Below, one piece after another: positions 23,223 through 32,624 of a stretch of 64,000 nt of DNA. The position numbers and the translations under genes were made by a program. Where the stretch lies: contig NZ_JAMLJL010000003.1 of assembly GCF_023634845.1 (NCBI RefSeq), forward strand, positions 186,001 to 250,000, in the 5' to 3' direction. The notes under the pieces were generated by a model. That model did not search any database. It was not told where the DNA came from and saw only the letters and a list, made by a program, of their open reading frames with translations. Origin of the DNA: Flavobacterium amniphilum (GTDB lineage: Bacteria; Bacteroidota; Bacteroidia; Flavobacteriales; Flavobacteriaceae). The number at the start of each line of letters is the position of its first letter. The first letter of the stretch is position 1.

Positions 23223-24161
23223 ATGAAAAAAATATTTTTTGTGTTTTTTCTTGCAATTATATGCTGCAAAAATGAAGAAAAACAAAATTCTCAACACACA
23301 ACGAAGACTGATACAACAAAAGTTGTTGCCAAACCCCAGAAAAAAGAAAACATCAACGAATTATTCGAGAAATTCATCATTGCCTTTAATTCCAATGACT
23401 ACAAGAAGCTTGACCAATTTATTGATAAAAAAACAGGATGTCTTTTTTCCTACAAAGACGGATACTACCCTATTCTTACTTTCAGCACTTCCTTTAAAGA
23501 TAACTTCGACTGGTTTAATGACGAAATTTCCACCAATATAGTCCATAATGATTCACCTGAGTATTTAGGAGATTTAGAATTTAAAAAAAATGGATTCTTT
23601 TATGAGGATTATAAAAATAAGTTTTCTTTTGATCATTTTGACAATGCTTATGTAAATCTACCTGAAGAAACCTTCCAGTCAAACAAGTCAATAAAAAACA
23701 AATGTAACTTTAAGGGAAGTGGAATCTCTACAAGCAAAAGTATCGTTTACGAGTTTTACTTTTCAATATATGAAAACTCAATAAATCTGGTTGCCATTGA
23801 TTATTATCATGTCCCGGATGCTTCCTATGCTGATCCGGAAAAGAAATTCATTGCCTTTAATTCAGTAAAAGATATTCAAAATTTCATCAATAAGAAAAAG
23901 GTATTCAAAGACACCTCAAATAATGCTTTTGTCAACTTTTCAAAAAACGAAATAACCTATTATGATTTTGGAGATAATCCAATTCAATTTTCATCATACA
24001 AAATCAACAAAATAGAAAGTATTAATTCCAAAATCAAATTTTGTACTGTTGATTTAATATTTCCCGATGAAGAAACAGATAACTTCACATTAACACTTTC
24101 CAACAAAGGCGTTTTACATAGAGCACCGATGGGAGTCAGACCACCATATCAATATGAATAA
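23223..24161 (+). CDS. Predicted lipoprotein, unknown (312 aa)
   Basis: N-terminal MKKIFFVFFLAIICC is a short signal with Cys at 14-15, a weak lipobox. A charged linker follows (about 20-45), then a mixed alpha/beta domain of about 260 residues rich in Phe, Tyr, Asn and Asp. The first folded segment (INELFEKFIIAFNSNDYKKLDQFIDKKTG) looks like the start of an NTF2-like fold, which is a guess. It lies seven bases after waaA, so it is co-transcribed, but there is no other evidence for an LPS role. Confidence 0.7.
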   Translation: MKKIFFVFFLAIICCKNEEKQNSQHTTKTDTTKVVAKPQKKENINELFEKFIIAFNSNDYKKLDQFIDKKTGCLFSYKDGYYPILTFSTSFKDNFDWFNDEISTNIVHNDSPEYLGDLEFKKNGFFYEDYKNKFSFDHFDNAYVNLPEETFQSNKSIKNKCNFKGSGISTSKSIVYEFYFSIYENSINLVAIDYYHVPDASYADPEKKFIAFNSVKDIQNFINKKKVFKDTSNNAFVNFSKNEITYYDFGDNPIQFSSYKINKIESINSKIKFCTVDLIFPDEETDNFTLTLSNKGVLHRAPMGVRPPYQYE

Positions 24162-24342
24162 AAACAAAAGCCTCATTTCTTAACAAAAACTTAAAATAAA
24201 ACATAAACAACTCTAAAATTGTAACTTGCGCTACTATTAAATATTAATTATGAAATCGCCACAAACAAAAAAGTTTGCCAAAGCAAACACCAAATAAAAG
24301 GCGATAACATATGACAGACAAAAGAATAATAACTATCAACAT

Positions 24343-26490
24343 ATGAAATTTTTACGACTACTTCTTATTTTATTCGTCGCTCCATTATTCGCCCAACAAG
24401 GCGGTATGTGGGTCCCTTCATTACTAAAAGGAATGAACGAAGCCGAAATGAAAAACCTGGGTATGAAAATCACAGCCGAAGACATTTATTCGGTAAACAA
24501 ATCCAGCTTAAAAGATGCTGTTCCCCACTTTGACGGTGGCTGTACGGCAGAGGTGATTTCACCTAAAGGATTAATCCTGACCAACCACCACTGTGGATAC
24601 GACAACATTCAAAGCCATTCAACGGTTGAGCATGATTACTTAACTAATGGATTCTGGGCATACAAAATGGAAGAAGAGCTACCAAACAAAGATTTATTTG
24701 TTACTTTCATTGTACGTATAGAAGATGTTACCTCCAAAGTAACCGAAGGAGTAGCGTCTTTAGCAACCGAAGCTGAAAAACAAAAGAAAATACAGGAGAA
24801 CATTGCCACTTTAAACAAAACACTTCCGAAAGAATCATGGCAGGAAAACCAAATCAAAACATTCTTTGACGGAAACCAATATTTATTATTTGTAACTGAA
24901 ACTTTCCGCGATGTACGTTTAGTGGGTGCTCCGCCAAGCTCAATCGGGAAATTCGGGTCTGACACAGACAATTGGGTTTGGCCACGTCACACAGGAGACT
25001 TCTCTTTATTCCGTATTTATGCTGACAAAAACAACCGTCCGGCAGAATATTCAAAAGACAACGTTCCATACACTCCTAAACATTTCTTCCCAATTTCATT
25101 AAAAGGAATTCAGGAAAACGACTTCACAATGGTAATGGGATATCCGGGAAGAACACAGGAGTACTTACCGTCATTTGCGGTTGAGCAAATTGTGAACGAA
25201 CTAAATCCGGCTAAAATAGAAGTCCGTGATGCTGCCTTAAAAGTTCAGGACGGATTCATGCGTAAAGATAATGCGATCAAAATCCAGTATGCTTCTAAAT
25301 ATGCTTCAGTAGCTAATTACTGGAAAAAATGGATTGGTGAAACCAAAGGTTTGAAAAAATCGGACGCTCTAAGCATCAAGCAAAAATTCGAAAAAGACTT
25401 ACAGACGAAAATTGAAAAAGCAGGCAAACAAGCCGAATACGGCAATATTCTGAACGAGTTCAAAACAAATTACGCCAATATCAGAGAATATGCATTAGCA
25501 AGAGACTATTTCACAGAAGTAGTACAACGCAATACTGAAATTTTATCTTTTGGATTCCGCTTGTATCAATTGGAACAAGTATACAATTCCAAAGGTGAAC
25601 AGGCATTCAACGACCGAAAAAACAACGCCATCACTACTTTTGAAGGTTTATACAAAGACTTCAATGCTAATGTTGACGAAAAAGTATTTGAACAGTTAAT
25701 CAATATCTACGCGACAAAATCACCAAAACAGTTCTTACCTTCTACATTACAAAACATCAATGCCACGCAATTAGCTTCAGATATTTTCAAGAATTCAAAA
25801 TTAACTTCTTACAATGGATTAAAAGAATTATTGAACGGAGATGCCAAATCAGTTATTGAGAAATTAAACCAAGATAAAGGTTATGCATTGGTGAAATCAA
25901 TTTCAGATGTTTATATTAAAAATGTTTTCCCAAGGTTTGAAGAGATGAACTTAAAAAACATCGCTTTACAACGCACTTATATGAAAGCTATTTTAGAATT
26001 AAGCCCGAAATCGGCCCGTATTTTCCCTGACGCAAACAGCACACTACGTATTACTTACGGAAAAGTAAAAGGTTACAAACCGGCTGACGCAGTCACTTAT
26101 ACACCAATCACATATTTAGACGGAGTAATTGAGAAATATATTCCTGGTGATTATGAATTTGATCTTCCGAAAAAACTGGTTGATTTATACAACACAAAAG
26201 ATTACGGCAGATATGCAGATAAAAACGGGAAAATGCCAGTAGCCTTCATTGCAACAAACCATACTACCGGAGGAAATTCAGGAAGTCCTGCTTTAGATGC
26301 CAATGGAAACCTTATCGGATTGAATTTTGACCGTGTTTGGGAAGGAACTATGAGCGACATTTATTACAGCCCTGAAATTTGTAGGAACATTATGGTTGAT
26401 GCCCGATACATTTTATTCATTGTGGATAAATTTGCAGGCGCTAAAAATTTAGTGGAGGAGATGAAATTAATTCTTCCTTCTAAGAAATAA
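24343..26490 (+). CDS. S46 family dipeptidyl-peptidase, DPP11 type
   Basis: 715 residues with a signal peptide (ending APLFAQ). Periplasmic serine exopeptidase that removes dipeptides from peptide N termini. His83 in LTNHHCGYDN and Ser646 in TGGNSGSPAL are the visible triad members. Arg664, in GLNFDRVWEG, lies 18 residues after the serine, where Porphyromonas DPP11 has the Arg673 that selects Asp/Glu at P1 and DPP7 has Gly; so acidic specificity is predicted. Such enzymes feed amino acid-fermenting or proteolytic Bacteroidota. The gene is alone, with a strong terminator after it. The promoter is unclear. Confidence 0.93.
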   Translation: MKFLRLLLILFVAPLFAQQGGMWVPSLLKGMNEAEMKNLGMKITAEDIYSVNKSSLKDAVPHFDGGCTAEVISPKGLILTNHHCGYDNIQSHSTVEHDYLTNGFWAYKMEEELPNKDLFVTFIVRIEDVTSKVTEGVASLATEAEKQKKIQENIATLNKTLPKESWQENQIKTFFDGNQYLLFVTETFRDVRLVGAPPSSIGKFGSDTDNWVWPRHTGDFSLFRIYADKNNRPAEYSKDNVPYTPKHFFPISLKGIQENDFTMVMGYPGRTQEYLPSFAVEQIVNELNPAKIEVRDAALKVQDGFMRKDNAIKIQYASKYASVANYWKKWIGETKGLKKSDALSIKQKFEKDLQTKIEKAGKQAEYGNILNEFKTNYANIREYALARDYFTEVVQRNTEILSFGFRLYQLEQVYNSKGEQAFNDRKNNAITTFEGLYKDFNANVDEKVFEQLINIYATKSPKQFLPSTLQNINATQLASDIFKNSKLTSYNGLKELLNGDAKSVIEKLNQDKGYALVKSISDVYIKNVFPRFEEMNLKNIALQRTYMKAILELSPKSARIFPDANSTLRITYGKVKGYKPADAVTYTPITYLDGVIEKYIPGDYEFDLPKKLVDLYNTKDYGRYADKNGKMPVAFIATNHTTGGNSGSPALDANGNLIGLNFDRVWEGTMSDIYYSPEICRNIMVDARYILFIVDKFAGAKNLVEEMKLILPSKK

Positions 26491-26510
26491 GATCCTAATA
26501 GACAATTATT

Positions 26511-26548
26511 TAAAGCGGATTCTAAAATTTAGAATCCGCTTTATTTTT
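26511..26548 (+). terminator. Terminator of S46 peptidase gene
   Basis: TAAAGCGGATTCTAAA and TTTAGAATCCGCTTTA are perfect 16-base inverted arms, followed by T residues. Confidence 0.85.
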
Positions 26549-26562
26549 GGCACGCAATTTGT
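26548..26562 (+). promoter_or_regulatory. Sigma-54-like -24/-12 element
   Basis: TGGCACG, four bases, TTGT: the -24 GG and -12 GT are separated by ten bases, one base off the RpoN consensus TGGCACG-N4-TTGC. It lies 123 bases before the lipoprotein gene at 26685. No RpoN activator gene is in the window. Confidence 0.4.
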
Positions 26563-26638
26563 AGAATACTACACAACGGTAAAAGTTTGGATTTTTAAAA
26601 AAAATATTTAAAAAAAATATTTCATATCAAAAAATTTA

Positions 26639-26646
26639 TATCTTTG
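26639..26646 (+). promoter_or_regulatory. -7 promoter element of lipoprotein copy 3
   Basis: TATCTTTG fits TAnnTTTG, 38 bases before the ATG, at nearly the same distance as in copy 2. Confidence 0.5.
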
Positions 26647-26684
26647 CCACGAATTAATAATTAACCTTTTATAATTTAAGTAAG

Positions 26685-26909
26685 ATGAAAAAAGTTGTTT
26701 TAAGCTTAGCATTCGTTGCTGCTGTTTTAGTTTCTTGTAAAGATCAAGCTGCTGAGGCTACTACTGAGGCTCCAGTAATGGAAGAAGCTGTTGAGGCTAC
26801 TGCTGAAACTGTAGATTCTACTACAGCTACTGCAGATTCTACTGCTGCTCCTGCTGCTGACGCTGCTGCTACTGATGCTGCTGCTCACACTGAAGAAGTA
26901 AAAAAATAA
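26685..26909 (+). CDS. Ala/Thr-rich small lipoprotein, copy 3 (74 aa)
   Basis: Signal MKKVVLSLAFVAAVLVSC (Cys18), then a low-complexity Ala/Thr/Glu/Asp mature part (ATAETVDSTTATADSTAAPAADAAATDAAAH) ending EEVKK. It is the third member of the family at 18948 and 19340, about 7 kb away, with the same signal, the same VD(T/S) element and the same tail. It has its own promoter box, an upstream sigma-54-like site and a terminator. Function unknown. Confidence 0.7.
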   Translation: MKKVVLSLAFVAAVLVSCKDQAAEATTEAPVMEEAVEATAETVDSTTATADSTAAPAADAAATDAAAHTEEVKK

Positions 26910-26928
26910 TTAGATAATATCTAGTTTT

Positions 26929-26959
26929 TAAAAAGCTCCGCAATGCGGAGCTTTTTTTT
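26929..26959. terminator. Bidirectional terminator
   Basis: AAAAGCTCCGCA and TGCGGAGCTTTTTTT pair between the lipoprotein gene and the convergent DUF1508 gene. Confidence 0.85.
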
Positions 26960-26980
26960 ATTCCCCTTCTTTTAGAAAGA

Positions 26981-27346
26981 TCAATCTTGAAAGACATCAA
27001 TTTCAGGAAATACAAAATCATTAGTAGAGAAATCCAATAATTCAGAATTCGCACCAGATCTTATTATCTCATCAATACCTCTTTGCATTAAAAGCTGCGT
27101 GGTATATTTACGGCTTGTCGCCATTTCTTTCTTATCCACAATCAACCGAAAGTAAAACTTACCACTCGAGGTCTTAAACCGCATAAAAATCGCCTCTGGA
27201 AGCGAATTTTTCAACACTTCAATCTCTTCTTCACACTCAAACCGCAATTCATAACTATTACTCGTCAGAATCGTTTTCCCTTTTCGGGAAACAAATTCAA
27301 ACTTGTAATCGTCATTACTACGCTTAGTAATAACAAAAACCCCCAT
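26981..27346 (-). CDS. DUF1508 / YegP-like protein
   Basis: 121 residues. The start GVFVITKRSNDDYKFEFVSRKGKTILTSNSY is the DUF1508 strand-turn-strand motif (YegP family), and the LRFECEEEIEVLKNSL helix follows it. Family members are small cytosolic proteins of unknown function, usually with tandem copies of the motif. Here the second half (FRLIVDKKEMATSRKYTTQLLMQRGIDEIIRSGANSELLDFS) is less repeat-like, as in the flavobacterial form. It stands alone between a terminator and the tRNA terminator. Confidence 0.8.
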   Translation of the reverse strand: MGVFVITKRSNDDYKFEFVSRKGKTILTSNSYELRFECEEEIEVLKNSLPEAIFMRFKTSSGKFYFRLIVDKKEMATSRKYTTQLLMQRGIDEIIRSGANSELLDFSTNDFVFPEIDVFQD

Positions 27347-27527
27347 TTATTTTTTAGTTTGGATAATTAAGAATAATTGAAAATGAAATGAGTAAAACCA
27401 CTTCCCATCCATTTTTCAAGCAAGGCAATTTATAGATAATTTACGAAGTAATACCCATTTCAGCCAAGAATGTATTCACAAAATAAAATACAGACTGTTT
27501 ATAATTTGTCAGTTGATTTACAAAAAC

Positions 27528-27559
27528 AAAAAAGCTCCTAACTTACGCTAGGAGCTTTT
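27528..27559 (-). terminator. Terminator of tRNA transcript
   Basis: AAAGCTCCTA and TAGGAGCTTTT arms with an eight-base loop, two bases past the tRNA-Leu 3' end on the minus strand, followed there by T residues. Confidence 0.8.
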
Positions 27560-27560
27560 G

Positions 27561-27645
27561 TACTCAAGGCGGGACTTGAACCCGCACGAACGAAATGTTC
27601 ACTGGATTTTAAGTCCAGCGTGTCTACCAATTCCACCACTCGAGC
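27561..27645 (-). tRNA. tRNA-Leu (TAA)
   Basis: 85 bases. Acceptor stem GCTCGAG/CTTGAGT with discriminator A; anticodon arm CTGGA-CTTAAAA-TCCAG reads TAA; a class II variable arm (GTGAACATTTCGTTC) and T-loop GGTTCAAGTCC are present. CCA is not encoded. Confidence 0.95.
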
Positions 27646-27667
27646 AAATATTTTAACTTGGTAGTCG

Positions 27668-27740
27668 AGCGAAAAACGGGGTTCGAACCCGCGACCTCAA
27701 CCTTGGCAAGGTTGCGCTCTACCAACTGAGCTATTTTCGC
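27668..27740 (-). tRNA. tRNA-Gly (GCC)
   Basis: 73 bases. Acceptor GCGAAAA/TTTTCGC with discriminator T; D-arm AGCTCAGTTGGTAGAGC; anticodon arm CAACC-TTGCCAA-GGTTG reads GCC; T-loop GGTTCGAACC. It is upstream of tRNA-Leu on the same transcript. Confidence 0.95.
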
Positions 27741-27788
27741 ATTGCGTCTTTTTAAGAACTTCGCCATACTTGTTCCGTATTGCGAGTG

Positions 27789-27818
27789 CAAATATACAAC
27801 AAGAATTTACTTCTGCAA
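27789..27818 (-). promoter_or_regulatory. Promoter of the tRNA-Gly/tRNA-Leu operon
   Basis: On the minus strand TTG (27816-27818), 19 bases, TATATTTG (27789-27796): an exact match to the flavobacterial housekeeping promoter. Confidence 0.8.
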
Positions 27819-27881
27819 GAACTTTTTAAAAAAAAATCACATCATTTTTTTAAGCAATTGAATAGTAATAATTTACAAAAA

Positions 27882-30488
27882 TTATTTTTTTGAAATCATC
27901 CGCTTAATTTCATTCAATTTCATCAAAGCCTCAACAGGAGTCAGTGTATTGATGTCTAAACTCAAGATTTCTTCCTTGATTTCTTCCAAAAGCGGATCAT
28001 CTAAATTAAAAATACTCAACTGCATTTCATCTTTATCCGACTTAATTCCGCTTAACGCTTCCGCCGAATGGTTCTTTTCCAGCTTTTTTAATATTTTCCC
28101 CGCCTTCTGTATTACTGTTTGCGGCATTCCGGCCATTTTTGCCACATGGATACCAAAACTGTGGGCGCTTCCACCTTTTTCCAGCTTACGGATAAACAAT
28201 ACCGTATCCTTCAATTCCTTAACCGATACATTATAATTACGGATTCTTGGTAAACTTTCGGTCATCTCATTCAGTTCATGATAATGCGTCGCAAATAACG
28301 TTTTAGGCTGTGCCGGATTTTCATGCAGGAATTCGGCAATAGCCCACGCAATGGAAACACCATCATAGGTACTGGTTCCCCGCCCAATTTCATCCAAAAG
28401 CACCAGACTTCTGTCTGATATATTATTCAAAATAGAAGCCGTTTCATTCATCTCAACCATAAACGTAGATTCTCCCATTGAAATATTATCACTGGCACCT
28501 ACCCTTGTAAAAATTTTATCCACGACACCCATCGTTACTGACTCTGCCGGCACAAAACTCCCCATTTGGGCTAACAACACAATCAATGCCGTTTGTCTTA
28601 AAATAGCCGACTTACCTGACATATTCGGTCCGGTAATCATAATCACCTGCTGTGAATCCCTATCCAGATACACATCATTGGCTATATAAGGAACTCCGAT
28701 TGGCAATTGCTTTTCAATTACAGGATGACGGCCGTTTTTAATATCCAGCTCAAACGAATCATTAAGCACCGGACGCACATAATTATTATCAATCGCCTGT
28801 TGCGCAAAAGAAGCCAGACAATCCAATTGTGCAATTAAGTTCGCATTTAACTGCACTGGCTTAATATAAGTAGCAACCCAACCCACCAATTGTTCAAACA
28901 ACTGACTCTCCAATTGCTGTATTTTTTCTTCGGCACCTAATATTTTGGATTCGTATTCTTTTAATTCTTCCGTAATATAACGTTCAGCATTTACCAACGT
29001 CTGTTTTCTGATCCATTCCGAAGGAACTTTATCTTTATGTGTATTTCTTACTTCAATATAATACCCAAATACATTATTGAAGGATATTTTCAATGAAGGT
29101 ATCCCTGTCGCTTCCGATTCTCTTTTTTCAATAGCTTCCAAAAACCCTTTACCGGTATTGGATATATTACGCAACTCATCTAATTCAGGATTCACTCCAA
29201 AAGCAATCGCGTTTCCTTTATTAATGGAAACCGGCGCATCCTGATTCAAAGTCGTTTGTATTTTTTCACGCAACAAATCACATGAATGTAAACTGTCACC
29301 AATTACTTTTACAGCTTCCTGCGGACTTTTAAGTGCCAACTCCTTAATAGGGATAACAGCATCTAAAGACTCTTTCAGATAGATAACCTCACGAGGCGAA
29401 ATCCTTCCGGCTGCCACTTTGGAAATCAAACGTTCCAAATCGGAAATTTGTTTAATCTGATATTGGATTTGCTGCAAAATATCCTGGTTATCCTTCAGGT
29501 AACCAACCACTTCATGACGGTCATTAATTTTATTACTGTTTTTTAACGGTAAAGCCAACCATCTCTTTAACAGCCTTCCACCCATTGGAGACAAGGTCTT
29601 ATCAATTACATCCAGAAGTGTAACCGCATTCGGGTTATAACTGTGGTACAATTCCAGATTACGGATGGTAAAACGATCCATCCACACATAAGCATCTTCT
29701 GCAATACGGTGAATTGATGTGATATGCTGTATTTTATTATGCTGTGTTTCAGATAAATAATACAAAACAGCTCCAGAAGCAATAATTCCGTGGATCATTT
29801 CTTCAATTCCAAAACCTTTCAGGGAATTTGTCTGAAAGTGATTGGTCAGTGTTTCTGTAGCATAATCTTCTTTATACACCCAGTCTTCCAAATAAAAGGC
29901 ATGGAAATTTTCACCGAAAGCTTCTTTAAAATCATTTTTATTTTGTTTGGGAACCAAAATTTCACTCGGACCAAAATTCTGTAACAATTTGTCAATATAT
30001 TCTTCATTACCTTCCGAAGTCAAAAACTCACCGGTCGACACATCCAAAAAGGCAACACCCAATTGTTTTTTACCGAAATAAACAGAAGCCAGGAAATTAT
30101 TTGATTTGGAAACCAAAACCTCATCATTCATTGAAACTCCAGGCGTTACCAATTCGGTTACTCCTCGTTTTACAATTGTTTTGGTCATTTTAGGATCTTC
30201 CAACTGATCACAGATTGCAACCCTAAGTCCGGCTTTAACCAGTTTAGGCAAATAGGTATTCAAGGAATGGTGCGGAAATCCGGCCAAAGCAGTCTCCGAA
30301 TCACTTCCTGCGCCACGCTTCGTAAGTGTAATTCCTAAAATTTTCGAAGCCCTGATGGCATCTTCCCCAAAAGTTTCGTAAAAATCCCCTACACGAAACA
30401 ACAGGCAAGCATCGGGATACTTGGCTTTTATCTCATTATATTGCTTCATTAACGGGGTTTCTTTCGGAGTTTTTTCTTTTGCAGACAA
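27882..30488 (-). CDS. mutS: DNA mismatch repair ATPase
   Basis: 868 residues, full length. Recognises mismatched bases and small loops and recruits MutL. The mismatch-reading Phe36-Tyr37-Glu38 is in [11 protein letters not shown]; the connector, clamp and lever domains follow; the ABC-type ATPase has Walker A GPNMSGKS and Walker [17 protein letters not shown], then the helix-turn-helix dimer tail ([24 protein letters not shown]). It lies upstream of the tRNA operon on the minus strand and diverges from the DUF1573 gene. No special regulation seen. Confidence 0.97.
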   Translation of the reverse strand: MSAKEKTPKETPLMKQYNEIKAKYPDACLLFRVGDFYETFGEDAIRASKILGITLTKRGAGSDSETALAGFPHHSLNTYLPKLVKAGLRVAICDQLEDPKMTKTIVKRGVTELVTPGVSMNDEVLVSKSNNFLASVYFGKKQLGVAFLDVSTGEFLTSEGNEEYIDKLLQNFGPSEILVPKQNKNDFKEAFGENFHAFYLEDWVYKEDYATETLTNHFQTNSLKGFGIEEMIHGIIASGAVLYYLSETQHNKIQHITSIHRIAEDAYVWMDRFTIRNLELYHSYNPNAVTLLDVIDKTLSPMGGRLLKRWLALPLKNSNKINDRHEVVGYLKDNQDILQQIQYQIKQISDLERLISKVAAGRISPREVIYLKESLDAVIPIKELALKSPQEAVKVIGDSLHSCDLLREKIQTTLNQDAPVSINKGNAIAFGVNPELDELRNISNTGKGFLEAIEKRESEATGIPSLKISFNNVFGYYIEVRNTHKDKVPSEWIRKQTLVNAERYITEELKEYESKILGAEEKIQQLESQLFEQLVGWVATYIKPVQLNANLIAQLDCLASFAQQAIDNNYVRPVLNDSFELDIKNGRHPVIEKQLPIGVPYIANDVYLDRDSQQVIMITGPNMSGKSAILRQTALIVLLAQMGSFVPAESVTMGVVDKIFTRVGASDNISMGESTFMVEMNETASILNNISDRSLVLLDEIGRGTSTYDGVSIAWAIAEFLHENPAQPKTLFATHYHELNEMTESLPRIRNYNVSVKELKDTVLFIRKLEKGGSAHSFGIHVAKMAGMPQTVIQKAGKILKKLEKNHSAEALSGIKSDKDEMQLSIFNLDDPLLEEIKEEILSLDINTLTPVEALMKLNEIKRMISKK

Positions 30489-30584
30489 AATGTAATGGTT
30501 TTAAAAATACAGGCGACGAAATTAATTATTTTTGGCCTAATATTTGCTTAAAATATTTAACAACAATTTTGAAGCAATTCTTAA

Positions 30585-30612
30585 TTGTCAATTGAAATTA
30601 TTTATACATTTG
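30585..30612 (+). promoter_or_regulatory. Promoter of DUF1573 gene
   Basis: TTG (30585-30587), 17 bases, TACATTTG (30605-30612), 24 bases before the ATG at 30636. It shows that the apparent upstream coding extension is not translated. Confidence 0.7.
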
Positions 30613-30635
30613 TTGAATCAACAAAAAAAAGATTT

Positions 30636-31100
30636 ATGAAAAAATTTATACTTATGTTAGCTGCGGTTGCCTTTTTAGGAACGTACTCAGCATCTGCTCA
30701 GGAAACTGCCGCTAAAGCTAAAACAGAAAAAAAAGCTAAAAAAGCTAAGTTACCGAAAGTTGAAGGAGTTGGGATGGTTTTCGAAAACGAAACAATCGAC
30801 TACGGAACAATCGACCAAGGCGCTGACGGAAAACGCGAATTCGTTTTAACTAACAACGGTAACCAACCACTAATCATTACTAACGCTACTGGATCTTGCG
30901 GATGTACAGTACCAACTTTCCCTAAAGAGCCGATCTTACCCGGAAAAAGTGCTGTTATCGGTGTGAAATATGACACAAACAGAGTTGGAGCTTTTACTAA
31001 AACAGTAACAGTTACTTCAAATGCAACTGCAAGTGCTTCAAAAGTATTGACTATTAAAGGTACAGTAAATGCAAAAGCTGTTGAAACACCTAAAAGTTAA
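30636..31100 (+). CDS. DUF1573 domain secreted protein
   Basis: 154 residues. Signal peptide MKKFILMLAAVAFLGTYSASAQ, a Lys/Ala-rich linker (AAKAKTEKKAKKAKLPKVEG), then a DUF1573 immunoglobulin-like domain: ETIDYGTIDQGADGKREFVLTNNGNQPLIITNATGSCGCTVPTFPKEPILPGKSAVIGVKYDT. The GSCGCT pair of Cys is the domain's signature. Found in many copies in Bacteroidota; role unknown, probably periplasmic or surface. It has a strong promoter and its own terminator, so it is likely well expressed. Confidence 0.88.
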   Translation: MKKFILMLAAVAFLGTYSASAQETAAKAKTEKKAKKAKLPKVEGVGMVFENETIDYGTIDQGADGKREFVLTNNGNQPLIITNATGSCGCTVPTFPKEPILPGKSAVIGVKYDTNRVGAFTKTVTVTSNATASASKVLTIKGTVNAKAVETPKS

Positions 31101-31119
31101 TTAACAGAAAACAATATAG

Positions 31120-31146
31120 AAAAGCTCATCTTTTGATGGGCTTTTT
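31120..31146 (+). terminator. Terminator of DUF1573 gene
   Basis: AAAAGCTCATC, TTTT loop, GATGGGCTTTTT, with one G-U pair. It covers the first possible start codons of the next gene, so that gene must begin downstream. Confidence 0.75.
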
Positions 31147-31174
31147 ATTTTTATACCAATTTCAAACTGCATTC

Positions 31175-32053
31175 TTGAAAAAGACGCTATTATTTATATT
31201 CTTATTGGCTTACTGTCATTCGTTTGCGCAGGAGAAAGGCCGTATACGTCTCAAAAAATACTTGACCGGACATTTGTCAGACACCTTAAAAGAAACATCA
31301 GGATTGTGCTTCCTTAAGCAAAAACTTTATACATTCAATGACGGCGGCAATCTTAACAATCTTTATCAAGTTAACCCTGAAACAGGAAAGATTAATTCAA
31401 TAGCAAAAACGGAACTGCCTAATATTGACTGGGAAGCCATAACCACAGACAGTACTTACCTTTATTTGGCAGATTTTGGCAACAACCTTGGAACTCGAAA
31501 GGATCTTTCAATTTATAAAATAAAAACCGAATCAGATACTATTATTAAACCCATTTCAAAAATTACATTTGAATATGAGGAACAAAAGGATTTCAGCCCC
31601 AAAAACATCCGTCATAATTTTGATGCTGAAGCCTTGATTTATTTAAATGGCAATCTACATTTATTCTCAAAAGAATGGAAAAACAAAGCCACTTCGCATT
31701 ATGTAATTAACCCTAACTTATCTGAAAGGCAAAAACTGGTTAAAAGAGAAAGTTTCAAAACTAAATTTGTTGTAACCGATGCAAGCTATTTCAACCAGAA
31801 ACTATATCTCATTGGTTACAACAGAAAAGGCAACTGCTTTTTACTCATTTTCAACACAAAGGATAATTCAGGAATGTTTTTCAACAATCCCTATCAAAAA
31901 TACAGATTAGGTTCTTCACTCTCGATTGGACAACTCGAAGGTATAACGGTAAACGAAGAAGGGATTTATATTTCAGGTGAAGAATTTTCCCTTCCTATTA
32001 TAAAGACCAAACCATCATTATACTTTATTCCGCACAACCAACTAAAAGAATAG
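31175..32053 (+). CDS. Secreted protein, possible beta-propeller (292 aa)
   Basis: The TTG at 31175 gives a textbook signal peptide (KKTLLFIFLLAYCHSFAQ). Earlier in-frame starts (TTG 31133, ATG 31136) lie in a terminator hairpin. The mature part has repeated short beta motifs with D-W-E-A and D-x-G-N signatures (TSGLCFLKQKLYTFNDGGNLNNLYQVN, IDWEAITTDSTYLYLADFGNN, FDAEALIYLNGNLHLFSKEW, LEGITVNEEGIYISGE), as in esterase-like or SdiA-regulated propellers. These often end in acidic, metal-binding loops. Substrate and role unknown. It is followed by the TrmH gene with its own promoter. Confidence 0.75.
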   Translation: MKKTLLFIFLLAYCHSFAQEKGRIRLKKYLTGHLSDTLKETSGLCFLKQKLYTFNDGGNLNNLYQVNPETGKINSIAKTELPNIDWEAITTDSTYLYLADFGNNLGTRKDLSIYKIKTESDTIIKPISKITFEYEEQKDFSPKNIRHNFDAEALIYLNGNLHLFSKEWKNKATSHYVINPNLSERQKLVKRESFKTKFVVTDASYFNQKLYLIGYNRKGNCFLLIFNTKDNSGMFFNNPYQKYRLGSSLSIGQLEGITVNEEGIYISGEEFSLPIIKTKPSLYFIPHNQLKE

Positions 32054-32075
32054 TTCCATTTTTTCAGTTTTTGTG

Positions 32076-32083
32076 TAATTTTG
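32076..32083 (+). promoter_or_regulatory. -7 element abutting TrmH-type gene start
   Basis: TAATTTTG ends five bases before the ATG at 32088, so the predicted start of transcription (about 32087) lies on the start codon; the mRNA would be leaderless. Confidence 0.5.
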
Positions 32084-32087
32084 CGGC

Positions 32088-32621
32088 ATGAGAAAAATTG
32101 AAAACAGCGAATTAGAACGTAAATCAGTCGAAGAATTTAAACAAGCTGAAAAAACCCCAATAATTGTGGTATTGGATGACATCAGAAGTTTACACAACAT
32201 CGGATCGGTATTCAGAACCGGTGACGCTTTTTTAATTGAAAAAATCTATTTATGCGGAATTACTGCCACTCCGCCCAATAAAGAAATTAACAAAACAGCT
32301 TTAGGCGCAACCGAAACTGTCGTTTGGGAATACAAAAAAGATGTATTGGAAGTAATTCAGGAATTAAAATCACAACAGGTTGATGTTTATGCGATTGAGC
32401 AGGTTGAAAACGCTATTTTCTTGGATAATTTTAAAACACAGACCAACAAAAAATACGCATTGGTTTTCGGAAATGAAGTTTTCGGGGTTAATCAGGAAGC
32501 TATAAAATTATGTGACGGCACCATTGAAATACCACAATTGGGAACCAAACATTCATTAAACATATCAGTAACTACCGGGATTGTAATCTGGGATTTATTC
32601 TGTAAGCTAAAAACAAGCTAA
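32088..32621 (+). CDS. SpoU/TrmH family RNA 2'-O-methyltransferase
   Basis: 177-residue SPOUT methyltransferase that moves a methyl from SAM to a ribose 2'-OH in tRNA or rRNA. Motif 1 is LHNIGSVFRTGDAF with the catalytic Arg; motif 2 ALVFGNEVFGVN; motif 3 IPQLGTKHSLNISVTTGI forms the SAM-binding knot. It lacks the N-terminal RNA-binding extension of RlmB, so it is closer to the short TrmH-like form; the target base is not known. Its promoter suggests a leaderless mRNA. Its stop is only three bases from the convergent folK-dNK stop. Confidence 0.9.
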   Translation: MRKIENSELERKSVEEFKQAEKTPIIVVLDDIRSLHNIGSVFRTGDAFLIEKIYLCGITATPPNKEINKTALGATETVVWEYKKDVLEVIQELKSQQVDVYAIEQVENAIFLDNFKTQTNKKYALVFGNEVFGVNQEAIKLCDGTIEIPQLGTKHSLNISVTTGIVIWDLFCKLKTS

Positions 32622-32624
32622 CCA

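Noticed and set aside
24250..24297. 15-codon frame upstream of the S46 peptidase
   Set aside because: Too short and without any supporting signal.
27347..27527. Small RNA or gene between DUF1508 and tRNA terminator
   Set aside because: No convincing frame, promoter or structured region.
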